Positions 8,811-16,936 of a DNA stretch of 23,171 nt are shown here, piece after piece. The stretch spans positions 1 through 23,171 of the forward strand of contig KV919319.1 in the NCBI GenBank assembly GCA_002049455.2, read 5' to 3'. How positions within the stretch are numbered: the first letter of the stretch is position 1; the number at the start of each line of letters is the position of its first letter. This DNA is from Porphyra umbilicalis. Lineage: Eukaryota > Rhodophyta > Bangiophyceae > Bangiales > Bangiaceae. Position numbers and translations under genes: made by a program. The notes beneath the pieces are model-generated. The model searched no databases. It was not told the DNA's origin and worked only from the letters and a program-made list of their open reading frames with translations.

Positions 8811-8985
8811 GTGTACGTTTTCGTTTTCCTGTGGAGGTGACACAAGTTTCTTGTGGGATCTCAGCGTCATGCTCGCTATGCCGCACGATCATTGGATGAC
8901 ACATGCCAACTCGTGTGTCTCTCGTGTGTGACTTTGCTACGATGTCATTAACTGGTTGTTTTTTGGTTGCACGCTGTGGTTCCAG
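8811..8985 (+). other. Proposed intron 1 of the 8445 gene
   Basis: It starts GTGTACGT and ends ggttgttttttgg...gtggttccAG. A branch-point-like ttaac lies about 35 bases from the acceptor. The length is 175 bases. Joining 8810 to 8986 keeps phase 0 on both sides and removes the stop at 8838-8840. The first ATG of the following ORF then becomes internal. Confidence 0.45.
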
Positions 8986-9501
8986 GAGGGCCACCTTCCC
9001 CACACTATGTCCTTGACGAAGGCCTTCACTCTCGGACGTACAAAGAATGGTCGGCTATCGATACGTCAAAAAAAGGAGGCGCGCTTCGAGCCCCGTTTTA
9101 CGGTGTGCCCCAAGACCGAGGCTGTGCACCTCGAGCGCCAGGCGGCGTCGGCGCGCCGAGCGGCCACGCTCAAAGCGGACAGGCGCGAGGCGGTCGAGGT
9201 TCAGAAGCGGGCGGCGCTTCGTCCCGATGCCAACAACCTTCCCCCAGCCGCCCGGGCTGCAAGCATGGTCCGCGTGGCCGACACGATGACGGGTCATCAC
9301 GCGCGAGCCGCGATGGTCACCAATCCGCGTGGCGCTGCCTACCACAGGGCGTACGCGGGCGGCATCGGCTCGGGAATGGCCGAGAACGTCGCCTTGCTGT
9401 ACGCCGGTGCGACTCAAGCCGGTATTGAGTTCGGCGCATCGGCTTCTGGGGAAGTGCCCACCTCCGAGGTGGTTCGGCGCGGGATTCACAAGCGGCTTTA
9501 A
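8986..9501 (+). CDS. Hypothetical protein, exon 2 (or separate ORF starting at ATG 9007)
   Basis: The frame reads MSLTKAFTLGRTKNGRL from ATG 9007, then a long basic, Ala/Arg-rich probable helix (ERQAASARRAATLKADRREA), then a Gly/Ala-rich segment (AYAGGIGSGMAENVALLYAG). It stops at TAA 9499-9501, but the same frame continues with coding-like sequence (KASATKKKAHADRMSKLL) to a GTACGT donor at 9591. That points to a nonsense codon, or to an unrecognised intron around the stop. No family is recognised. If translated separately it would be a 165-residue basic protein. The link to exon 1 rests on the proposed phase-0 intron 8811-8985. Confidence 0.5.
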   Translation, partial: EGHLPHTMSLTKAFTLGRTKNGRLSIRQKKEARFEPRFTVCPKTEAVHLERQAASARRAATLKADRREAVEVQKRAALRPDANNLPPAARAASMVRVADTMTGHHARAAMVTNPRGAAYHRAYAGGIGSGMAENVALLYAGATQAGIEFGASASGEVPTSEVVRRGIHKRL

Positions 9502-9590
9502 AAGGCGAGTGCGACAAAGAAGAAAGCCCACGCCGATCGCATGAGCAAGCTGCTGGGCGCATTGAGTGGCCCTACCGGGTCATCCAGACT

Positions 9591-9744
9591 GTACGTTGAC
9601 TGTATCGCTTCTCTCTTACGTCGTCTCTCTCCCCCCTATCTTTTTCGCATTCCGATTGAGCGAGCGGAAGATTCAACTTGACAGTAACACGAGCTCCATC
9701 GACATCCCTCATATTCTTGTGTTTCGATCCCATCCGCTTCACAG
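9591..9744 (+). other. Proposed intron 2 of the 8445 gene
   Basis: The donor is GTACGTTGACTG. The acceptor, gcttcacAG at 9743-9744, has pyrimidine-rich DNA upstream (cgtctctctcccccctat lies earlier in the intron). It is 154 bases long. Joining leaves phase 2 before and needs one base after, which completes a Leu codon and continues straight into the 9745-10189 frame. Its donor is the same ten bases as that at 4753. Confidence 0.5.
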
Positions 9745-10189
9745 GGACGCTCACAACCTCCGAGATGGATCATCCGGCCAACCAGCGCCTGCTGGGTCTC
9801 GCGCCGACCCGCCAGCTGCCAACGAGGTGGCCGGGAACCAAACACCGGCCACTGGCCTGCCCGGGGGACCCAGCAGCGTTGCCGCTGCCGGTGGAGACGC
9901 CGCGTTCAATCACTTCGGCCCGGCGGAGCTTTCCGAGAGCATTGGACTGTTCATTTATGGACAAAGCTCCTCGGCGGAGCGGGAGAGCTTCGTTTGCAAA
10001 GCGCGTGCGGGGATGAAGAGCCAATTTGTCCGTGGACACACGGTTTCAGGGTCGTCCTTGTCTACGTCTGCTGTGGTGGCACTCATTATGTGTAAGTGGG
10101 GGAGCGCCGGGCAGGACCATGCATCTATTGAGGACCTTCCCGCGGGTTTGGTTGACACAGTCCCACGCTGGGTGTCTTTTCATCGTTGA
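9745..10189 (+). CDS. Hypothetical protein, exon 3 (C-terminal exon)
   Basis: The frame is open from 9566, but the most natural coding starts after the proposed acceptor: DAHNLRDGSSGQPAPAGS, a Pro/Ala/Gly linker, then a compact part (HFGPAELSESIGLFIYG, SSAERESFVCKARAGMK) ending VDTVPRWVSFHR and TGA at 10187-10189. A competing ATG frame at 9765 gives an Arg/Pro-rich product that looks less protein-like. AATAAA lies 54 bases after the stop, which supports this as the 3' end of a transcript. No domain is recognised. Confidence 0.5.
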
Positions 10190-10242
10190 GCGATGGTGTT
10201 GGGAGCCGTTTGCCTTCCTTTGATTTGTTTCGCACCTTTTTC

Positions 10243-10248
10243 AATAAA
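10243..10248 (+). promoter_or_regulatory. Polyadenylation signal AATAAA
   Basis: A canonical AATAAA follows the 10189 stop codon by 54 bases in otherwise GC-rich DNA and is followed by tgtctttgcctgttc, a T/G-rich downstream-element-like stretch. It is consistent with cleavage and polyadenylation of the 8445-10189 transcript. Confidence 0.55.
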
Positions 10249-10289
10249 TGTGTCTTTGCCTGTTCTACTCTTGATCATCATCTACTCTC

Positions 10290-10943
10290 TGTTGGGATTT
10301 CAAAATTGTACCACTCAGCTACAGCCACAATACCGGTGTGAATGGTCCTGATGAGTTCAAACTTATAGTCCAACACTCCTCCTAACTCCACAGGACCTCA
10401 AGCCGCCAGGTCTCTCTCACGAAGCCAATCCTCAGGCTCCTGCGATTTCAAGTCGTCCTCAGGTGATATTTGAACCTGCAACCTCCTGCACAGCCAACCA
10501 GCTTTAGCTGGAATTTTCTGGGCCCATAACCTGTTGAAACGCAGTGGGGAAGAGGGCTGGGGGACCACGGTGAAGCGGTTGGGAGAGGCGGGCGAACCTG
10601 AGGACAACCAACAAAGCACGTTCAAACACACACACACAAGCTCAAGCCACTCAACCACTTCACCGTGGTCCCCCAACCCCTATCCCCACTGCGTTTCAAC
10701 AGGTTGTGGGCCCAGAAAATTCGAGCTAAAGCTGGTTGGCTCTGCAGGAGGGCGCAGGTTCAAATATCACCTGAGGGCGACTTGAAATCGCAGGAGCCTG
10801 AGGATTGGCTTCGTGAGAGAGACCTGGCGGCTTGAGGTCCTGTGAAGTTAGGAGGAGTGTTGGACTATAAGTTTGAACTCCTCAGGACCATTCACACCGG
10901 TATTGTGGCTGAAGCTGAGTGGTACAATTTTCGAATCGCAACA
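10290..10943. repeat. Foldback element: about 291-base inverted arms with a 71-base spacer
   Basis: The left arm, 10290-10581 (from tgttgggatttcaaaattgt), is the reverse complement of the right arm, 10653-10943, with about 17 differences by eye (about 94% identity) and essentially no gaps. The spacer holds an (ac)n run near 10626. The right arm is the 3' end of the minus-strand transposase ORF plus about 195 bases of its downstream DNA. The left arm therefore encodes the same 27-residue tail on the plus strand, with only Tyr/Phe and Asp/Glu changes. It could have arisen from a second, inverted, truncated insertion, a foldback transposon, or an inverted duplication at a break. Confidence 0.95.
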
Positions 10944-12101
10944 CTCTCGCTCCACTGCCAACGGCTCAAAGGCATCTTGCCAAGGCCCCTCTGGCCCAGC
11001 GAGCTCCGGCACATTCCGAACGGCCTCCAGAAGGCAATGCTCAAAGTGCTTGCTAATATTTTCTGCCGACAAAGAGATAATCGCTAAGGCGTGGCGGAGG
11101 GCGTCGGGCTCCTCCGGGAACTAATGATGCATCGTCTTGAGCAGGTTGGACAGCTCACTGTCGACCTCTTCAATTGGTTGAAAATATGGGCCGTAGGGAG
11201 GAAGCCGCAGCGGGAAGACGCCCGCCGCCACAATCCATGCGTCCGCTTCCGCCGTGTGGATGGGTGCGTTGTCCAATAGGAGAACACACCTATCGGCTTG
11301 GAGTGCCCAACGCAACCCCGGGACGAACTTGTTCATCCTTGGCAGCAGCCCTGCGAGAAAGATGAGCCAGTCATCCGAGTTTTGTGACGGGGGAGTGGGT
11401 GTCGTCTCGCAGTGGATGACGCCCGTCTGATAGGACATGGCCATCATCGTGGAAGTTCGGAGGATGTGCTTTTCGGCGCGCGAAAGGCAGTCATATCGCA
11501 TCCCGCACAGCCACCGACCACGCCTGCGCCGCACGTCGCCTTCATCCTTGTGCGTCTCGTCAACTGAGACGATGCACCGTAGAGGAATTGACAGCATGAC
11601 GCGCGCAAACGCCTCCCGGCGCTCCTGGTCCCGCTCCCAACACATTCGATACAGCTTCTTGTAGGAGAAGCCGGTAGCTCGGAGAATGCGGTCGAGCGTC
11701 CCAATAGAGGCCCTTCATGAGTCACGGTAGCCAGGGAGAGTGGATAGATCGGTGAAAACGTCCTTTATTTCACCTATCAGCTGCTCGGGGTCCGTAAGGA
11801 TGACAGCATTGACGGCTTGAAGGAAGTGGGAGTCGTAGATGACGCTGTCGGCGTCTCGGTTGCGTAAAACGGGGTCCGGCCACCACTCGCCCGACGCGAC
11901 GTAGGCGCTAATCCACACCTGGACCGTCGCGCGGTTGCAAGCTAAGCGCCGCGCAGCCTCCGTCTTGGAAAAGCCCTCAAATAGCACCCAGGAGACCGCC
12001 AGCATCCGCGCGGTTTCATCGAAGACTATGGTGTCCTGCACACGAGCCAAACGCGGTGTCTTTCTCCCACCTGCTCGTCGCTTCGGACCCCAACGTCGCC
12101 T
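10848..12101 (-). pseudogene. IS630/Tc1-mariner-type DDE transposase, interrupted by two stop codons
   Basis: A single minus-strand frame runs from 12101 to TAA 10848-10850. It is interrupted by TGA at 11715-11717 and TAG at 11121-11123, without frameshift. The N-terminal part has a basic stretch and a helix-turn-helix (GFSKTEAARRLACNRATVQV, about 11920-11980). The DDE domain shows the first Asp in VSVDETHKD (11559-11561), the second in LLLDNAPIH, and the Glu in PYGPYFQPIEE 33-34 residues later, as in IS630/Tc1-mariner (DDE_3) enzymes. The tail after the TAG (FPEEPDALRHAL...HFEHC) resembles the C-terminal helices common in this family. No ATG start is seen: a TAG at 12102 lies upstream and the open part begins with RRWGPKRRAGGRK. 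It is a decayed copy unless the stops are read through. Confidence 0.85.
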
Positions 12102-12571
12102 CTACCAGAGTCCTTATCGACGCAGATGAGCCTCACGGTACCGTTGTGGCCCCCCGTGCTGACATGGGACGAATGCGCCGGAGTTTCAGAGGCACGCACA
12201 GGAAGAAAAGTAGTCCGCGTGGTCCTGACAGGTCTCTGGCGAGCGCATTGGTGTAAAAGGCACTCGGGTGACAATGCAAGGGCACACAAGTGGAATTACA
12301 TACGCATGCCTCAGTGCCCTCATTGGTCAGATTGGCACGCAGCCAACCCGTCACAGACGATACAGTGTAGAATCTGCGGAATTCAGAGATGTCACCCTGG
12401 GCCGTGATATTGTCGTTTGAGCTTTATGCAGCCCCTTGCCCACGATGCAGGGGTCCACAGCAGCGGCAAAGTAGCCTAAAAACAAGCATGGCAGCCCTAA
12501 AAATGGTAAGCACAGTCAACAAGCCACCTGTCTACGGGTGCCACAGAAGTTTTCGGGACGAACACTGCACA
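12102..12571. other. Intergenic stretch upstream of the transposase, nothing clear
   Basis: Short frames on both strands lack domains. The first codons of the transposase might lie here, but the nearest minus-strand ATGs are out of frame or followed by stops. I looked for a partner to the foldback end (tgttgcgattc...) as a terminal inverted repeat and did not find one by eye. Confidence 0.4.
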
Positions 12572-13215
12572 GCGCCGTACTGACCACGCCTAGGACTGAG
12601 CCATTATGGCGTCTGCGACGCCAGTGGTACAGATGGAGCGACATGGGCAGTCCAGCACGACGTGTAGGCTACCCAGGCGTCTGCATAGGTTTCCAGAACG
12701 TCGTGTTGACGCGCGCATTTCTTCAGCTCTGGTTCCGGGCGCCAAAAAGAGTCTGGTCCAACTAGTGGCGCTCAGCACCATGATCGCGTGATAGAAAGAC
12801 ATCGGCAGGGTCGTGCTCGAAACAACCAGCGCTCGAGCAGTAGGCTTATACCAGGGACTTCCAGCACAATCCGCTCTAGAGAGTCAGATGGCCGCCATCT
12901 CTATGTACAGGTCTCCAGCCATAGGGTGCGACAGCCGGGCCAGGGAAGAACAGTGGACAGTACCGTACTGACCACGTTTTGAACTGCACCATAATGGCGT
13001 CAACGCTGCCCACGGTACAAGCAGCGTGATGAGCGGGGGTCGGCGCGACGCTTGCGCTATGCAGGAGGCTGTACAGGTCTCCAGAACGTGGTAGTGCCTT
13101 GCGCTTCACCTCAGGTCTTTCTCAAGCCACGAACTTCAGGCTGGTTCAATTGTCGGCGCAGGGCGCTACGAGTGCTGCTCGATACCGTAGGCTTCAACCA
13201 GTGTCAATTCTACCA
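12572..13215. repeat. Diverged direct duplication, offset about 388 bases
   Basis: Copy 1 from about 12572 and copy 2 from about 12957 share, in order: ccgtactgaccacg (12575/12963), a 'ccatwatggcgtc' block, ccagaacgtsgt (12693/13081), 'gcgc..ttc.tcag' and 'gtaggctt..accag' (12839/13186). The offset falls from 388 to about 347, so copy 2 lacks about 40 bases. A third 'tgtacaggtctccag' lies at 12904. No ORF spans either copy convincingly. Confidence 0.65.
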
Positions 13216-13676
13216 AGCCCTGGGATCAGTCTATCACAGTGTTTTGGCTTGATCTTATCCAGAATTTGTCGATTCCGGCCAGCCTACATACGAAAGCCGC
13301 CGTTACATGGTGTCACCTGTGCTTCTCGAGTTCTCCAGGCACCCTCTACCGAGTCAACCGGCCCACACTCCATATGAAGTCGATGGCACCGTCCATGAGA
13401 GCGGCACTGCGTGCGCTCTGGGACAAAAATACACGATGAAGATCGGTCCTCGACTCGACGAACTGGACCGCCCCTAGTTGCTCGAGCACGCACCTCCTCC
13501 CGCCCCTCCGACTATCTGCACCAGACGACCGAAGCTTCTTCCCTCAGCAGTCGGACTTGATGCGTCCGTGCAAGATGGAAGCAGACACAGTGATGTACGT
13601 AATCGTCTACACCCACCTTCCCCTCTCCCCCCGCTGCGCCAGAAGTACCTCAGACAGGCAGGGCACCAAAGAAACA
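13216..13676. other. Intergenic stretch, nothing supported
   Basis: A Pro-rich plus frame (13478-13753) and a minus frame (13474-13722) are each under 95 codons, have no domain, and overlap each other or the PiggyBac remnant. A GTACGT occurs at 13596 but no flanking exon is convincing. Confidence 0.4.
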
Positions 13677-15022
13677 TCACAGCACTGAGTCGTGTACGGA
13701 AAGCACGTGATATGCAAAGCACTTGCGCCCGGTCTTGGCTCTACAGACAATAATCTCGCCCCCGTCCGGTCGATGGCACTCGAAGCAGACGAGCGCGCAT
13801 GTCTGGGTGTTGCACACGCCACAGCGGCGCTGCGCCAAAAGCAACCCGGGACCACCCGCCGATGGATGGCGACGCTTGTTTGTCGGGGTGAGGTGCAGGC
13901 CAAAATCATACCCGGACAGAAGCTTGGGATCAATCACCATCGTTGGGGCACGCGGCCGCACGCCCGCTGAGTCGAAATTGCTGTCGATGAGACCGGATGC
14001 CAAGTCCTTGTATAACGTCGTCTGCTTGAGGGAGGCCAGTCGTCGCGCCTCCGAGTGCAGCAGGCATGCATTGACGATTCAAACACCATCAAGGAGATTT
14101 TTACTCTCTTGGACCAGTCGTGCGTCCCAAGCTTGTGGTCAAATCGCAGGTTTACTTGACGACACCAGTGGTGAACATCAATCTACACACACCAGCCGTC
14201 GTACATCTGAGCCACATACGGCTAGGGAACCGACGTTGCGACACGATACGCCCCACCATCGAGGTCCCCACCATCGAGGTGACACCATCGTAGACGCTCT
14301 CACAAGCCGCTAGAATCCACAGACCCAGCGTTTCCCATGAAAATTCGCCGGTGGCGCTCAGCCCACATCACGGCCAAGCGGTCCGGAGCCCCCGACGGGC
14401 CTGCGTGCACCGTCAATACCCAGTCTCCACTCGCGAAAGGCTCTCTATCCGCGAGAGAGGCCGTGCGCAACCGTCGGTGGGCCGCCATGACAACGGGAAC
14501 CAGCAGGACGCCCACCTCCTTGAGTGCCAGGGCGGCCTCCTTGCTTGGAAATTAGTAACAAGCAAAGAAGATGCGGTCCTTTTCAGCCAACGGTCGCTCC
14601 AGGCGCTATAAAGTGGCAGTGTCATGCAGGACATGGCTCTCTTCGGCGGAGCGTATGACATGTTGGTCGGCGGCAGTTGTCGCGATATCAAGCCGCAGAA
14701 TGATGCCTCTCCGTCCAGACGCGACGTTCTGGATCTCGCAGCCGTTTTCCGGCAAGTGATCGATGGCAAAGTTCATGCGCAGCCCAATCAAGCTCCACGA
14801 CAGGCCGAGACTGTACCGCTCGGTCATGGACGCGTCGTCGCAGAGGGTTTGCCCGTGGTCGCGTGTGCCTCCTGGTCTGCGCTGACGTTGGAGGTGAAGT
14901 CGTTGATGAGCGCCCACCGGTAGCGCTCGCCGTCGCTCTGGCCGTCGGCAGGCCCACCGCCTGCCATTAAAATACCCGATAGAGGGTTTGTCTCTTGATA
15001 AGGGGTTTACTTGGAAAGGCAA
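13677..15022 (-). pseudogene. Decayed PiggyBac-family transposase (DDE_Tnp_1_7 type)
   Basis: The order on the minus strand is as expected for PiggyBac. A remnant (WALINDFTSN, about 14900) in another frame precedes CDDASMTERY, holding the first catalytic Asp (about 14839). Then come NFAIDHLPENGCEIQNVASG, FPSKEAALALKEVGV, LAVMWAERHRRIF, IDVHHWCRQVNLRFDHKLGT with the last Asp, and a C-terminal Cys-rich domain (CGVC...CFEC...CRAKTGRKCFAYH) of cross-brace type. Breaks: in-frame stops at 14606, 14552, 14300, 14222 and 14183, a frameshift near 14020-14050, and another near 14870. The residue aligned with the second catalytic Asp is Cys, just before the stop at 14552. The copy is therefore inactive. 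The terminal part (13677-14003) is intact. Confidence 0.85.
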
Positions 15023-16359
15023 GGAGTAGGACGGGGGCTGACAGTGTCCAGTAGGGAAGTGCAGCGTGCGGTTCTCAATGCCAGCTGGGCGGCACGGGGC
15101 CCCTGCTGGCGTTCCAAATCGGATCCGTCATGCATCGGTGTGCGTGCGGCAGAGAGTTCGTCGCAATGGGTGTGTCTTGACTGACACGCTGCTTAGGTAT
15201 GGCAAGCCCTCTGACTCCCCCCCCCCTCGCCTCTGCGCTTCGTGCTTGCACGTGATAGTACGGGTGACCACATGTGGTCGTGGGCACGAACGCCCCCTCT
15301 ACCGGGAGTCTGTCGGCCGTGGGGGGGGTGAGGCGGCGGCGGTCACCATTCTGGAGCTTCTCTCCCAGTCGGTCCCGCCCCACTTCTCCCTCTACTCGAC
15401 CCACAGGGTCTTTGCCTGTAACCGAGGCATCCTGAGTGCATCACGTGCTCGCGCCCACGCCGTCCCCTCATCTGTGTGCCAGGGTTTTAGTGTCGCTGTC
15501 TTCCTATATCGGTTCAGCCACCTCCTCCCCCCAAGCTCTTCCTTCGATCGCATCGGCGTCAATCTGACCTCTGCAGCAGGTAGCCACTATGGCGCTGTTC
15601 AGATTAGCAGCGTCGTCCCATGGGTCCTAGAAAATGTCACGGTCTTGCTTTCGGGGAGGTCGGGCCAGGGCGGTCTGCACGGTCACTCGCAATGTCGCTC
15701 GACGCGAGCAAGCTGTAGCACCGCGTATGTGCTGTCAAACCCCACTGAGACGATGTGGTCGGACTAGGCCGAGGGCAGTGGCTGCGCGTCCACCCCCAAA
15801 TCCTCGGAACCAAAGAGCATATTTCCCTTGGACGTTCCGACACGGGCGACCGACGCGGAAAGAACCAGCTTGTGATTTGTCGCCCTTCGGACCATGTGCC
15901 ACGTCTCCTGCAACATGCTTCCCCAGAAGACAGACGTATGGCTGGAAGAGAATCCCGGGGGGTCCGGGACAACCGCGCACGACGTGAGAAGCATTCTTAG
16001 GCTTCAAGCCCAGCCGCTGCTTGAACGCCGCCCACAACGGTAAAGCGTCGGCGGTCGTGCGCAAGGTGACTCTTTGGTTCCTTATGGGCGACACAATGGC
16101 GACACAATATAACAGAGTGTCGCCAGAGAGTCGCACAGGCAGGCTAAATGTGTCGCAGACGGTAGCACCACGGAAGCACTTCAGCGGCGGATCAGCATCC
16201 GGCCGTGCCGGTTTCTGGCATAATCTGCGCAAATTATTTACCACTGATTTTGAGCATATGCTTCAGTACTATTTGGCGGATGCAGATGTGTTAATCCAAT
16301 TTAGTGCCAATCAATGACGGACATGCGACCAACCAAATTAGTCAAATGACATTGTCGAT
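15023..16359. other. Region with weak ORFs only
   Basis: The plus frame 15066-15767 (233 codons) and minus frame 15735-16244 (169 codons) are the longest. The plus one has a moderately protein-like part (AVTILELLSQSVPPHFSLYS), as does the minus one (TADALPLWAAFKQRLGLKPK). Neither shows a recognised domain, and the PiggyBac N-terminus was not found here. A gcgacacaat unit occurs twice around 16087-16106. GC content drops after about 16200, just before the GC island. Confidence 0.4.
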
Positions 16360-16901
16360 CACGCAACGCCGCTGCGGCCGCGGCCGCGGTAGCGGCCGCC
16401 CCCCCTCCCCTCCCCCCCTGCGGCCCGCCGCGTCAGCGGGCCGCAACCCCCGGCGGGGGTCCCCCCCCCCCCCCCAGCCGCCGCCGACCGCGCCACCGCG
16501 TAGGCGCGGCGCCCCCGCAGCAGCGCGCTCACGTCGAGGTCCCCCCCCAGCTGCGCCACCCACGCGCCGTAGCCGTAGGCCGAAAACGCTGCGTGGGCGG
16601 CAAGCACCACGTCCTGCCCCCCGACGGCTAGCACGTAGGCGACGAGCACCATGACGGCGGGGGGGAGGCGGCGGCGGGGCCGTCAGCACCCGCGGCGGCG
16701 GCGCCCGCGGCGGCGTGGTGGTTGGCCGTTGCCGCCGCCGCCCACCCGTCCCAGTCGTTCCGCAGTGCGTCGGCCGGCAGACAGCCGGCCGCGGGAGCGG
16801 GGGAAGGGGCATCCGCCACCGCGTGGGGGCAAGGCGCGTCACCGGCCGCCGCCGCGTCGGCGCCGCCGTCGGCCGCCGCCGCGCCGCTGCGGTCTGCCTT
16901 C

Positions 16902-16936
<35 letters not shown>

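Noticed and set aside
15735..16244. N-terminal part of the PiggyBac transposase
   Set aside because: The translated frame shows none of the PiggyBac N-terminal or catalytic motifs, and the recognisable homology ends near 14950.
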